A stretch of 64,000 bases of DNA, from NCBI RefSeq assembly GCF_003634045.1, contig NZ_RBIM01000001.1, positions 248,001 to 312,000 of the forward strand, given 5' to 3'. This document shows positions 36,653 through 47,500 of this stretch, piece by piece. The notes under the pieces are model-generated. The model was not told the DNA's origin and made no database searches. It saw only the letters and a list, made by a program, of their open reading frames with translations. Source of the DNA: Maricaulis maris (GTDB lineage Bacteria; Pseudomonadota; Alphaproteobacteria; Caulobacterales; Maricaulaceae). A program made the position numbers and the translations under genes. Positions within the stretch are counted from its first letter, which is position 1. Each line of letters opens with the position of its first letter.

Positions 36653-37921
36653 TCAAGGGGTTACGCTGGCGCCCATCATGAACATCATCAAGTAGCCGGT
36701 CATCATGGCGGCCCAGGTGCCGACGATGTAGCCAACGACCGCCAGCAGCACGCCGACCGGTGCCAGGGATGGATGGAAGGCCGCTGCGACGACCGGCGCC
36801 GAGGCCGCGCCGCCAATGTTTGCCTTCGAGCCGACCGCGATGAAGAAGGTGGGGGCCTTGATCAGCCACGCGACGAGCAACAGCAGCGCGACGTGGACAA
36901 GCATCCAGATGATGCCGATCACGAAGAACTCCGTGTTGCGGAAGATCGCCGTGATGTCCATGCGCATGCCGATGGTGGCGACCAGCACATAGATGAAGAC
37001 CGAACCGACCTTCATGGAGCCGACACCTGACAGCTTGCGCGCCTTGGTAAAGGACAGCGCGACCCCGATCACCGTGGCCGACAGCATTAGCCAGAAGAAA
37101 CCTGAGTTAAGCCCGAGGTCCGCCAAGCCCGGGAAGTTGGCTCCGACCCAGGGCCCCATGAAGTCAGCGACGATGTGGGACAGGCCCATGGCCCCAAGGC
37201 CGAAGGCGAGGATGATCATCAGGTCTTTGAGCTCGGGTATCCGGGCATGGGTCTTCTCGAAACCCTCGGCCTTTTCGCGCAGTGTATCGACCGAACGGCT
37301 GTCGGCGTTCAGCGCCTTGTCGATGCGCTTGGCGTTGGCGACACCAAGCAGAAGGAAGGCCATCCAGATATTGGCGACGATGATGTCGACCGCGATCCAG
37401 GCCGAGTAGACCTCGCTTCCGACGCCGAAGAATTCATACATGGCGGCCTGGTTGGCACCGCCACCGATCCAGGTGCCGGCCACAGTCGACATGCCGCGCC
37501 AGACCGCATCCGGACCGGTCACACCGATCAGGTCGGGGAAGAGGATGCTGGCAATGAAAAGCGCGACCGGGCCGCCCAGCACGACGCCGATCGTACCGGT
37601 GAAGAACATGATCAGCGCCTTGGGGCCGAGCTTGAAGGTCGCCGGCAGGTCGGCCGACATGGTCAGCAGGACCAGCGCGGCGGGCAGCAAATAGCGTGAG
37701 GCGACGAAATAGGTCTGCGAGGCTTCCGGATCGACAATGTTGAACAGGTTCAACAGCGAGGGCAGGAAGTAGCAAAGCAGCAGGGGCGGAAAAATCCGGT
37801 AGAAGCCCTTGGCCAGCTTGTTGTCGAGGTTGGAGGTCCAGAATACGGCGCCGAGCAGGACGGCAAGCAGGCCCATGATGATCGCATCATTGCTGAAGAG
37901 CGGCGCGGTTTCGGCGTCCAT
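36653..37921 (-). CDS. DUF819 family membrane protein
   Basis: 422 aa from the ATG at 37921, with GGGGGA 5 nt upstream. About ten to twelve membrane segments span the protein, with conserved-looking FPPLLLCYFLPSLLN, GTWIGGGANQAAMYEFF and ANIGGAASAPVVAAAFHPSLAPVGVLLAVVGYIVGTW. These match the DUF819 (YjcL-type) family of putative transporters. Function is not known, though the fold resembles secondary carriers. Confidence 0.85.
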   Translation of the reverse strand: MDAETAPLFSNDAIIMGLLAVLLGAVFWTSNLDNKLAKGFYRIFPPLLLCYFLPSLLNLFNIVDPEASQTYFVASRYLLPAALVLLTMSADLPATFKLGPKALIMFFTGTIGVVLGGPVALFIASILFPDLIGVTGPDAVWRGMSTVAGTWIGGGANQAAMYEFFGVGSEVYSAWIAVDIIVANIWMAFLLLGVANAKRIDKALNADSRSVDTLREKAEGFEKTHARIPELKDLMIILAFGLGAMGLSHIVADFMGPWVGANFPGLADLGLNSGFFWLMLSATVIGVALSFTKARKLSGVGSMKVGSVFIYVLVATIGMRMDITAIFRNTEFFVIGIIWMLVHVALLLLVAWLIKAPTFFIAVGSKANIGGAASAPVVAAAFHPSLAPVGVLLAVVGYIVGTWAAMMTGYLMMFMMGASVTP

Positions 37922-37993
37922 GAATTCCCCCGAGAATGGTTCTTGTTGGCGGATAGGACCGGTTTTGGTGAAACATGGCAAGGCGCCGGATGC

Positions 37994-38024
37994 AAAACGG
38001 CCCGGCTGTGATGCCGGGCCGTTT
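37994..38024 (-). terminator. Terminator after first M13 peptidase gene
   Basis: AAAACGGCCCGGC / GCCGGGCCGTTT hairpin 20 bp after the stop of the M13 gene at 38044. Near-copies follow the other two M13 genes. Confidence 0.85.
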
Positions 38025-38043
38025 CGTCAGTTCATCCTCAGGC

Positions 38044-40077
38044 CTACCAGATCGAGACGCGCTCTTCCGGTGGCAAATAGAGGTCATTGTCCTCGGTGAC
38101 GCCGAACGCCTCGTACCAGGCATCCATGTTGCGCACGACGCCATTGGCCCGGTATTGGCCCGGACTGTGCGGGTCGGACAGGAGTTGGCTGCGCGCGGCA
38201 TCGTCGAGTTGGATCACGCGCCAGACCTGGGCCCAGGACATGAAGAAGCGTTGCTCGCCGGTATAGCCGTCCAGTACCGGCGCTTCATTGCCGTGATCGG
38301 CCAGATACATCTGATAGGCCCGGTGGGCCATGGACAGGCCGCCGATATCTCCGATGTTTTCACCAAGGGTCAGCTGCCCGTCGACATGCATGCCCTCGAT
38401 CGGCGAGAATTGCTCGTACTGGGCAATGATCCGGTCGGTACGGGCATCGAACTGTTCGCGGCTGGATTCGGTCCACCAGTTCCGCAACACGCCATCGCCG
38501 TCGGACTGGCTGCCCTGATCGTCAAAGCCATGCCCGATCTCGTGACCGATCACGGCGCCGATACCGCCGAAATTGACTGCCGGGTCGGCGTTCGGATCAA
38601 AGAAGGGCGGTTGCAGGATGGCCGCCGGGAAGACGATCTGGTTGCCGGTGGAGTTGTAATAGGCATTCACCGTTTGCGGTGACATGCCCCACTCCCAGTC
38701 GCGGATCGGACCGCGCAGCCGATCGCGACTGTCAGCGCGGAACCAGGCATTGATGCGCCAGGCATTGCCGAACAGGTCGTCGGACCGGATTTCGATCTCG
38801 GAATAGTCCGGCCAAACCTCGGGGTAGCCAACCTTGGGGAGGAATTTGTCGAGCTTGTCGAGCGCTTCGGTGCGGGTCTCGGCATCCATCCATTCCAGGG
38901 TCTCGATCCGCTCTTCCAACGCGCGGCGCAGATAGTCGACGAGTTCGTCCATCTGTTCCTTGTGCTCGGGCGGAAAGTATTGCTCGACATAGATCTGGCC
39001 GATCGCTTGGCCCAGATTGCCATTGACGAACTGGATCGCGCGGCGGTCTCGGGGGCGCGGCTCCTGGGCGCCGCTCATCGTCCGGCCCCAGAAGTCGAAG
39101 GAGCGGTTGTAGATTTCCTCGGACAGAAGATTGGTGTTCGAATTGACGTAGGCGAAGGTCAGGTAATCCCGCCAGGTCTCGACTGGCGTGTCAGCGAAGA
39201 CGGCTGCCAGGCCAGTAATCGCGGACGTTTGGGAGACGATGAAATTCTCCTGGTCGGCATAGTCGGCCGTTTCGAAGAAGGCATCCCAGTCAAAGCCCGG
39301 CGCCAGTTCGCGCAACTCGGCCAGCGATGTCGGATTATAGGTGGCGACACGGTCGCGGCTCTCGGCCGGGGTCCAGTGGACATTCGCCATCGCGGTTTCC
39401 AGCGCGATGATGCGGTCGGCGCGCGCTTCGCCATCATCCAGCCCGAGGAAGCCGAACACGTCGGCGATATAAGCGCGGTAGGCGGCGCGATATTCGACGA
39501 AGCGCTCATCTTCCAGCAGGTAATAATCGCGCGTCGGCAGGTGCAAGCCGCCTTGGTTGAGATACAGGATGTAATGGCTCGGATCGCCTTCGTCTCTCTG
39601 CACCGACGTGCCGAAGATCGAGGCATGACCGAGCATCCCCATTACGGCAGCAATGTCGTCATGACTGTCGGCATCGGTGATCGGCGCCAGACCTGGACGG
39701 ACCGGATCAATCCCGAGCGCGTTGATCGCGTCGACATTCATGTAGGACGCGTAGAGGTTGCCCACTTGTTGGGCGAGTGTTCCGGCCGGCGCGTGGGCAG
39801 CGGCACTGTCGCGAATGATGCCCTCGATCCGTTCTTCCGATTGCAGATAAAGCTCGTGGAAGGCGGTGTAGGAAGAAAAGCCCGCCGGGATCTCGGTCGT
39901 GTCGAGCCAGCCCTCATTGACGTAGCGGAAGAAGTCATCGCCCGGGTTCAGTGTGTCGCTGACATGGGCGGTTTCGACACCCCAGTCCCCGAGAATGGCG
40001 TCTTGCGCTAGGGTGGGACCAAGAGCGGTGAGTGACAAGGCAATGCCGGCGACGCCGGCGCGCAGGATGTGTTTCAT
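38044..40077 (-). CDS. M13 zinc metallopeptidase (neprilysin-like), secreted
   Basis: 677 aa, first of three tandem paralogues. The Sec signal ends at LGPTLAQDA (about residue 25) with no lipobox, so it should be soluble in the periplasm or outside. The zinc site VIGHEIGHGFDDQG is near residue 510, and the third ligand Glu is in GENIGDIGG near 570. NAYYNSTGNQIVFPAAILQPPFF is the conserved substrate-cleft block. The C-terminus is the family ending EERVSIW. The family cleaves short peptides and is membrane-bound in animals. Confidence 0.94.
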   Translation of the reverse strand: MKHILRAGVAGIALSLTALGPTLAQDAILGDWGVETAHVSDTLNPGDDFFRYVNEGWLDTTEIPAGFSSYTAFHELYLQSEERIEGIIRDSAAAHAPAGTLAQQVGNLYASYMNVDAINALGIDPVRPGLAPITDADSHDDIAAVMGMLGHASIFGTSVQRDEGDPSHYILYLNQGGLHLPTRDYYLLEDERFVEYRAAYRAYIADVFGFLGLDDGEARADRIIALETAMANVHWTPAESRDRVATYNPTSLAELRELAPGFDWDAFFETADYADQENFIVSQTSAITGLAAVFADTPVETWRDYLTFAYVNSNTNLLSEEIYNRSFDFWGRTMSGAQEPRPRDRRAIQFVNGNLGQAIGQIYVEQYFPPEHKEQMDELVDYLRRALEERIETLEWMDAETRTEALDKLDKFLPKVGYPEVWPDYSEIEIRSDDLFGNAWRINAWFRADSRDRLRGPIRDWEWGMSPQTVNAYYNSTGNQIVFPAAILQPPFFDPNADPAVNFGGIGAVIGHEIGHGFDDQGSQSDGDGVLRNWWTESSREQFDARTDRIIAQYEQFSPIEGMHVDGQLTLGENIGDIGGLSMAHRAYQMYLADHGNEAPVLDGYTGEQRFFMSWAQVWRVIQLDDAARSQLLSDPHSPGQYRANGVVRNMDAWYEAFGVTEDNDLYLPPEERVSIW

Positions 40078-40167
40078 CAGTTACCCCCGAAAAACGGTTT
40101 CAGACGCCGCAAAACTGGAATCGGGCAGGCGTCGCGCCGATGGGGGATTGATTAAGCTTCCGCAATG

Positions 40168-40199
40168 CAAAACGGCCCGACGCGAGCGCCGGGCCGTTT
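40168..40199 (-). terminator. Terminator after second M13 peptidase gene
   Basis: AAAACGGCCCGACGC pairs with GCGCCGGGCCGTTT with one mismatch. The sequence is almost that of the terminator at 37994. Confidence 0.82.
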
Positions 40200-40219
40200 C
40201 GTGGGTTTAGGGTTAAACC

Positions 40220-42304
40220 CTACCAGATCGAGACGCGTTCTTCCGGGGCCAGATAGAGTTCATGGTCTTCGGTCACACCGAAGGCCTCGTACCAGGCGTC
40301 ATTGTTTCGGACGACGCCGTTGATGCGGTACTGGGCCGGGCTGTGCGGGTCGGACAGGAGCTGCGCGCGCAGGCTGTCCTCGGTGCGCACATTCCGCCAG
40401 ACCTGCGCCCAGGCCATGAAGAAGCGCTGATCACCGGTGAAGCCGTCGAGCACCGGCGCTTCGCCGCCATTGTCGGCCAGATACATCTGGTAGGCGCGGT
40501 GTGCCATCGACAGACCGCCGATATCACCGATGTTTTCGCCGAGCGTGAGCGAGCCGTCGACCGTCTGGCCTTCGACCGGCGAGAAGCCGTTATACTGGGC
40601 GACGATCTGGTCGGTGAGGGCATTGAAGTTCTCGGCGCTCTCATCTGTCCACCAGTTGCGCAGGACGCCGTCACCGTCGGACTGGCTGCCCTGGTCGTCG
40701 AAACCATGGCCCATTTCGTGGCCGATCACGGCGCCGATGCCGCCAAAGTTCACGGCCGCGTCGGCATAGGGGTCGAAGAAGGGACCCTGCAGGATAGCGG
40801 CCGGGAAGACGATCTCGTTGGCGGTCGATGAATAGTAGGCATTCACCGTTTGCGGCGACATGAACCATTCCCACTCGCGGATCGGGCTGCCGAGGCGGGC
40901 GCGGTTGTCGGCCCGGAACCACGCGGCGATCCGCTCGGAATTGCCGAACAGGTCATCGGCCCGGATTTCAATCTCGGAATAGTCCGGCCAGATGTCCGGA
41001 TAGCCAATCTTGGGCAGGAATTTCTCAAGTTTGTCGAAGGCTTCGATGCGGGTCTCGTCATCCATCCATTCGAGCGTCTCGATGCGCTCGCGCAGGGCAC
41101 GACGCAGATACTCGACCAGTTCTTCCATCTGCGCCTTGTGCTCGGGCGGGAAGTATTGGTCGACATAGATCTGGCCGATGGCCTGGCCGAGATTGCCGTT
41201 GACATACTGGATGCCCCGGCGATCGCGCTCGCGCGGCTGTTCGGTGCCCCGAAGGGTGCGGCTGTAGAAGTCGAAGGAGCGCTCGTAGAATTCCGGCGTC
41301 AGCAGGTTCTGGTTCGAGGACATGTAGCGGAAGCTGAGATAGTCCTGCCAGGCCTCGACCGGGATTTCCGTGAACAGGGTGGCCAGCGACTGGATCGCCG
41401 TGTCCTGACGGACCACGACTTCACTTTCGCCCTCAAACTCGAGCGCGGTCATGAAGGCCTGCCAGGGGAAGCCCGGTGCCGAAGCCGTCAGATCATCCAT
41501 GCCCATCAGATTGTAGGTGCGAACCCGGTCCCGGCTCTCTGCGCGCGTCCAATGGATTTGTGCGATGCGCGTTTCCAGATCGAGCACGCCCTGGGCACGC
41601 TCGGCCGCATTGTCCATGCCGATCATGTCGAACACGTCGGTCATGTAGGCCACATAGGCGTCGCGATAGCCGACGAAGGTCTCGTCGTCGCGCTCGTAAT
41701 AGGACTTGTCCGGCAGGCCGAGACCACTCTGGCTGACCGAGACGATGTAGCGCTGCGGGTTGCCCGGGTCGCGGCCGACGCCGGCGCCGAAGATGGACGC
41801 GGTCCCCGGGCTGCCCATCAGGGTCGCGATGTCGTCATGCGACTGCGCGGCGGCGATCGTGTTGAGCATCGGGCGCGCCGGCTCCAAGCCGCGGGCCGCG
41901 AGGGTGTCGGTGTCCATATAGGAGGCGTAGAGGTCACCGACCTGCTGCTGCAGTGTGCCAGCTTCGGCATTGGCGGCGACGGCTTCCTGGATGATGCCTT
42001 CCACGCGTTCTTCCGACCGCAGATAAAGTTCGGTGAAGCCGCCAAAGGACGAGAAGCCCTGCGGTAGCTCGGTCGTGTCGAGCCAGCCTTCATTGACATA
42101 ACGGTTGAAGTCATCGCCCGGAGCCACGGTCTCGGAGACGTATTCAATCTCGACACCCCATGTGCCGAGGTCCGGCGAGCCGGCCGGCATCGCGGCGGTG
42201 TCCTGGGACGCGGTCGTGTCGTTGGCAGTATCCGGCGTCTCGCTGGTCGGCGAGCAGGCCGCCATCAGCGCCACGCAGGCGCTGGTCAGCAGAAGCTTTT
42301 TCAT
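40220..42304 (-). CDS. M13 zinc metallopeptidase, lipoprotein form (copy 2)
   Basis: 694 aa from the ATG at 42304, which gives MKKLLLTSACVALMAAC, a lipobox signal. A Thr/Asp-rich tether of about 30 residues follows. Zinc site VIGHEMGHGFDDQG is near residue 530 and GENIGDIGG near 590. Most of the catalytic domain is close to copy 1 (for example WPDYSEIEIRADDLFGN). As a lipoprotein it should be anchored in the envelope. It lies 145 bp upstream of copy 1. Confidence 0.93.
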   Translation of the reverse strand: MKKLLLTSACVALMAACSPTSETPDTANDTTASQDTAAMPAGSPDLGTWGVEIEYVSETVAPGDDFNRYVNEGWLDTTELPQGFSSFGGFTELYLRSEERVEGIIQEAVAANAEAGTLQQQVGDLYASYMDTDTLAARGLEPARPMLNTIAAAQSHDDIATLMGSPGTASIFGAGVGRDPGNPQRYIVSVSQSGLGLPDKSYYERDDETFVGYRDAYVAYMTDVFDMIGMDNAAERAQGVLDLETRIAQIHWTRAESRDRVRTYNLMGMDDLTASAPGFPWQAFMTALEFEGESEVVVRQDTAIQSLATLFTEIPVEAWQDYLSFRYMSSNQNLLTPEFYERSFDFYSRTLRGTEQPRERDRRGIQYVNGNLGQAIGQIYVDQYFPPEHKAQMEELVEYLRRALRERIETLEWMDDETRIEAFDKLEKFLPKIGYPDIWPDYSEIEIRADDLFGNSERIAAWFRADNRARLGSPIREWEWFMSPQTVNAYYSSTANEIVFPAAILQGPFFDPYADAAVNFGGIGAVIGHEMGHGFDDQGSQSDGDGVLRNWWTDESAENFNALTDQIVAQYNGFSPVEGQTVDGSLTLGENIGDIGGLSMAHRAYQMYLADNGGEAPVLDGFTGDQRFFMAWAQVWRNVRTEDSLRAQLLSDPHSPAQYRINGVVRNNDAWYEAFGVTEDHELYLAPEERVSIW

Positions 42305-42397
42305 GGTGTTTCCCCTCAGAGCGATTTCATTGGCGGAAACACTAGTGCGATAGGGCGGCGGCGCAATACGCGGGAGACATGTCTTACAGCCCTGTAA

Positions 42398-42431
42398 CAA
42401 AACGGCCCGACGTCTCCGCCGGGCCGTTTCA
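42398..42431 (-). terminator. Terminator after third M13 peptidase gene
   Basis: ACAAAACGGCCCG / CGGGCCGTTT hairpin of the same type as those after copies 1 and 2. Confidence 0.82.
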
Positions 42432-42448
42432 TACGGTCAGGTGTGAAC

Positions 42449-44512
42449 CTACCAGATCGAGACACGCTCTTCCGGTGGCAGGTAGAGGTCATTGTCCTCG
42501 GTGACGCCGAAGGCCTCGTACCAGACGTCCAGATTGCGAACGACGCCATTGGTCCGGTATTGTGACGGGCTGTGCGGGTCAGTCGCCAGGCGGTTGATCA
42601 GGTTTTCTTCCCGATACAGGCGACGCCAGACCTGGGCCCAGGCAAGGAAGAAACGCTGCTCGCCGGTGAAGCCGTCAATGACCGGGGCTTCGCCGTCACA
42701 GCAGGCATCAAGATGACGCTGATAAGCGGTGTAGGCCATCTGCAGACCACCGAGGTCGCCGATATTTTCACCCATGGTGAACTCACCATTGACGAAGCGA
42801 CCCTCAACCGGGGAATAGCCGGAATACTGGGCTTCCAGTATGTCGGCCCGTTCTTCGAAACGCTCATTGGTGGCCTCGCTCCACCAATCCCGGATCGAAC
42901 CGTCATGATCGAAGCGGCGGCCCTGATCGTCAAAGCCATGGCCGATTTCGTGGCCGATCACGGCACCGATACCGCCGTAATTGATCGCCGCGTCAGCATT
43001 GGGATCAAAGAAGGGCGGCTGCAGGATGCCGGCCGGGAAGGTGATCTGGTTCATCAGCGGATTGTACGACGCATTCACCGTTTGCGGCGGGTAAGGCCAG
43101 GCATTGCGATCGACCGGACCCGCGAGGTCGGCGATTTGCTCATTCCACTCGAATTCGGTCAGGCGGAAGAGGTTGCCAAACAGGTCGTCGGCCTGGATTT
43201 CCAGTGCCGAATAGTCCTGCCATTCGTCGGGATAACCAATGCGTGGCTCGAAGGTGGAGAGCTTTTGCAGTGCATTGGCCCGGGTCTCGTCATCCATCCA
43301 GTCCAGCGCTTCGAGGCGGCCCTCAAAGGCAACAGTGAGATTGGCCACGAGGTCTTCCATCGCCGCTTTCGACTCCGGCGGGAAATGACGTTCGACATAG
43401 ACTTGGCCGACGGCCTCGCCCAGCTGGCCACCGACCAGGTTGACGCCGCGGCGATCGCGCGGCCGCTGCTCCTCGGCGCCGTTCAGCGTGGTGCCGAACA
43501 TGGCGAAATTGGCGGCGTCGAATGCTTCCGGCAGTGCGCCGGCATTCGAGCGGATGAAGTGGAAGGTCATGTAGTCCTGCCACACATCAACCGGCGTTTC
43601 CTCGAAGATTGCGCCGGCCGCTTCAATGGCACTCGGCTGGGCGACCAGATAGGTGGCGACGCCATCAAGACCAAGCTGTTCCATGCCCGCTTCGAAGTTC
43701 AGCTGGGGCGCGAGGCTGGCAAGCTGCGCCATCGGCATGGGGTTGTAGATCTTCTGGATGTTGCGGCTGTCGGCCTGGGTCCAATGGGACTCGGCGAGAC
43801 GCATTTCCAGATCGAAGATCGACTGTGCCTTGGCGGCTCCGTCCTCGATGCCGGCCAGATCGAAGATCTGGGCAATGAAGGCCAGATAGGCATCGCGGAT
43901 CGATTGGTTTTCCTCGACCAGGTAGAAGTCGCGGTCCGGCAGGCCTAACCCGCCTTGGCCGACAAAGACCGTGTAGCGGGTGGTGTCGGCCGGATCGGGG
44001 ATGATGCCGACGCCGTAGGGCGACTGGTGATGGATCGTCGCGAACAGGGCATTGATGTCGGCATGGGTCTGGGCTGCCGCGATCTCGTCGAGATAAGGCT
44101 GGGCCGGCGCCAGGCCGAGCTGGTCAATGGTCGAGGTGTCCATCCAGCTGCCATAGAGATCGCCGACCTTTTGTTCGATCGAGCCGTTCGCAGCGTCGAG
44201 GGCCGCCAGTTCCAGAATGATGTCCTGGACCTGTTCCTCGGCTTCAAGTGCGAGCTCGGTGAACATGCCGTAATTGGTCAGGTCGGCCGGAATTTCGGTG
44301 CGGTCGAGCCAGGCGCCATTGGCATAGCGATAGAAATCATTGCCGGCCACGACACTGGTATCCATGCCAGTCAGGTCAAAGCCCCAGGCGCCGATTTCCG
44401 GGCTGCCGGTGGTGGCTGTATGCGTGTTTTCGGCGGTCGTGTCATTGGATGGTGCCGGTTGGCAGGCCACGGTAAGCGCCAGCACGGCGGTGCTCAGCAA
44501 GAGCTTTTTCAT
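42449..44512 (-). CDS. M13 zinc metallopeptidase, lipoprotein form (copy 3)
   Basis: 687 aa from the ATG at 44512, with the lipobox LTVAC. Zinc site VIGHEIGHGFDDQG is near residue 521 and GENIGDLGG near 582. It is more diverged than copies 1 and 2: for example the YYDLN-type segment differs, and an insertion CCDGEAP replaces the matching loop. Its last 30 residues are nevertheless almost those of copy 1 (VTEDNDLYLPPEERVSIW). It is the first gene of the array on the minus strand. Confidence 0.93.
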   Translation of the reverse strand: MKKLLLSTAVLALTVACQPAPSNDTTAENTHTATTGSPEIGAWGFDLTGMDTSVVAGNDFYRYANGAWLDRTEIPADLTNYGMFTELALEAEEQVQDIILELAALDAANGSIEQKVGDLYGSWMDTSTIDQLGLAPAQPYLDEIAAAQTHADINALFATIHHQSPYGVGIIPDPADTTRYTVFVGQGGLGLPDRDFYLVEENQSIRDAYLAFIAQIFDLAGIEDGAAKAQSIFDLEMRLAESHWTQADSRNIQKIYNPMPMAQLASLAPQLNFEAGMEQLGLDGVATYLVAQPSAIEAAGAIFEETPVDVWQDYMTFHFIRSNAGALPEAFDAANFAMFGTTLNGAEEQRPRDRRGVNLVGGQLGEAVGQVYVERHFPPESKAAMEDLVANLTVAFEGRLEALDWMDDETRANALQKLSTFEPRIGYPDEWQDYSALEIQADDLFGNLFRLTEFEWNEQIADLAGPVDRNAWPYPPQTVNASYNPLMNQITFPAGILQPPFFDPNADAAINYGGIGAVIGHEIGHGFDDQGRRFDHDGSIRDWWSEATNERFEERADILEAQYSGYSPVEGRFVNGEFTMGENIGDLGGLQMAYTAYQRHLDACCDGEAPVIDGFTGEQRFFLAWAQVWRRLYREENLINRLATDPHSPSQYRTNGVVRNLDVWYEAFGVTEDNDLYLPPEERVSIW

Positions 44513-44546
44513 GCGATGATCCCCTTGTTTCATTGTCCAAGACGCA

Positions 44547-44582
44547 AAAACGCCCCGCGCTAGATACAACGCGGGGCGTTTT
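44547..44582 (-). terminator. Terminator after the RND pump gene
   Basis: AAAACGCCCCGC pairs with GCGGGGCGTTTT over a 12-nt loop, just past the stop of the RND gene at 44591. Confidence 0.88.
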
Positions 44583-44590
44583 GACGCCAA

Positions 44591-47500
44591 TTATTCGGCA
44601 GGCGAATGGTCGAGATGGCCGGGCCGTTCGCCATGGGCGAAATCGGTGTCGGTATAATGCTCGCCGAGGGCCGGCTGTTTCTGGCCCGTCCACATCATCC
44701 GGAAGAAGCGGGCGATGTCGACGCCGATCGCGTACATGGCCGGAACCATCACCAGTGTCAGGAAGAGCGCGAAGATGACCGCAAAACCCAGGGCGACGAC
44801 CATCGGCTTGAGGAATTCCGCCTGGGTCGAGCGCTCGGCCATCATCGGGAAAATCCCGAGGAAGGTGGTGACCGAGGTCAACAGGATCGGGCGGAAACGC
44901 TGCACACCCGCATCGACCAGCGCCTGGAAAGCCCCGACGCCATTGGCCCGCAGCCGGTTGACGAAGTCGATCAGCACCAGGTTGTCGTTGATCACGACGC
45001 CAGCCGCGGCGCCCACTCCGAAGTAGGAGAAGAGGGCGATCGGCATGTCGAACATATAGTGTCCGAAAATGGCGCCGGTCAGCGAGAACGGGATCGCGAT
45101 CATGATCACGATCGGCTGGAAGTAGCTGCGGAAGGCGATCGCCAGCAGCAGATACATCGAGATCAGCGCGAAGAGCAGCAGGACCATGACTTCGGCCATG
45201 AATTCGCGCTCACCTTCGGCTTGGCCGATCTCGTCACGCGAGACGTGCGGGAAGCGGGCTTCGAAGGTCTCCCAGTAGTTCTCGTTGAGACTGGTATTGA
45301 CGTCGCCGCGGGCTGCCGGGTCAGACAGTTCGGCACTGACCGTGATGGTCCGCATGCCGTTGCGGCGGTTGATCCGGTTGAGGCCCGGTGCGAAATCCGC
45401 CTCGGCGACAGCTGCCAGCGGGATCTCCCGGCCGTCAGCGGTCCTGATGCGGACATCGCGAAGCGTGTCGAGCGAGCGGCGCGAGGCTTCGTCCATGCGC
45501 ACCATCACCCGGACATCCTGACCGTCACGCGGCAGGCGTTGCACTTCCTCACCCCAGAAGGCCTGACGGACCTGGCGGGTCACGTCATTCAGGGTCAGGC
45601 CGAGTGCCTGGGCGTTGGGACGCAGGCGGACCTGCAATTCCTCGGTCGAGGTCTGCATCGAGTCGACGACGTCATAGAGCGTGTCATAGCTGCGCAGTTG
45701 GGCTTTCAGATCGTCTGCCGCAGCACGCAATTCGTCGAGATTTTGCCCGGACAGGGCGAAGTTCATCGAATTGCCGCCGTCATTGATCGTGGAGTCGAGG
45801 CGGATTTCTTCGGCATCCGGGATCGGTCCCAGAAACTCGCGGATCTGGGCCGCGACTTCTGATGTCGGCAGGTTGCCGGGGCGGACTTCCGGATCGGCAA
45901 GTGTGATCCAGGCCCGGATACGGCCATCGGTTGCCAGGGTCGAGCGGCTTTCGATCATGTCGACTTCGCCCGGGAACTGCTCCCGATAGTAGCTCAGAGC
46001 CTCGTCCTGGGCCTGGTCAAGCTGCTGGCGAACCTGCTCGGTCCGGTTCCAGGGCGTGCCCTCGGCCAGGGTGATCGAGGTCTGGATCGTCTCATTCTCG
46101 ATCTGCGGCATGAAGACCGAGCCGACGCGGTTCGTCGTCAGCATGAAGATCGAGATCAGGAAGACAAGGAAGAAGCCGAGGAAGGTCGCATAACGATTGC
46201 GGATGCAGGCCTTGGCGACCGGGCGGTAGACGCCGCGGGCAAAGGTCAGCAGCGAGTTGGCGATCATCCGCTGCACGGCAATCAGCGGCCCGAAGAGGCC
46301 GGTATTGGACTGCGGCTTCATGTGCGACAGGTGGGCCGGCAGGATGAGCAGGGACTCGATCAGCGAGAAGGCCAGCGCCGCGATCACGACCAGCGAGATC
46401 TGGCGGGTGAACTGGACTTCCGGACCGGTCAGCAACATCCAGGGCGAGAACATCATGATGGTGGTGATGACGGCGAAAATCACCGGCTTGGCCACCATCT
46501 GCGTGCCGACGATCGAGGCCGTCAGCCCGGGTTCGCCGCGTTCGACGCGGTCGTGGATGTTCTCGCCGACAACGATGGCGTCATCGACGACGATACCGAT
46601 CACCAGCAGGAAGGCGAACAGGGACAGCATGTTCAGCGTCACGCCGAGCATGGGCAGGAGCAGGAAGGCGCCACCGAAGGCCACGAAAATGCCGACAGTC
46701 ACCCAGAACGCCACGATCGGACGCAGGAAGAGGAAGAGGACGATCAGCACCAGAATGCCGCCGAACAGGGCCGATTTGGCAATCGTCTCCATACGCCCCG
46801 TATACATTTCCGAGTTGTCCCACCACAGCGACAGGTGGACGCCATCGGGCAGTTCGGCGCGCTTGCGATCAATGTAGTCCCGGACCTGTTGTGAGGTGTC
46901 GACGACATCGATATTGGGCGAGGTCTCGACGACCACCAGCACCATCGGCTCACCATTATAGGTGGCTTCAAGGTTGAAATCGTTGAATCCGTCCGTCACC
47001 CGGGCAACGTCACGGACGCGCAGCGTACCGCCGTCCGAGGTCTGCCGGATGATGATGTCCTCGAATTCGGGCGCCGTGTCGGCGAGCTGGCGCGAGGTGA
47101 TGTTCACATCACCGAGATCGGTTCGCACGCTCCCGGCCGATGCATTCAGCGAGCTGGAGCGGACGGCGCGGACGATCTCGTCAAAGGTCAGGTCATAGCG
47201 GCGCAGCGTCTCTTCGGAGACCTCGATGGACACTTCTTCGCCGCGGGTTGCCCACATGTTGACGATGGAGGCACCCGGGAGCTGGGCCACTTCATCGCGG
47301 ATCTCGCGCCCGATCGCCTGAAGCTCACGCCGGTCGGGGCTGCCATGCACGGCAAATCCGACGACTTGGTCCTGCGAGCGCCAGGGCGTCACAACCGGGC
47401 GGAAGGCTGATTGCGGCAGGTTGTTGACCGAGTCGACTTCCAGCTTGATGGCGTCGATGAACTCACCAACATCGACCGAGCGCTTGCCCTCGATATTGAT

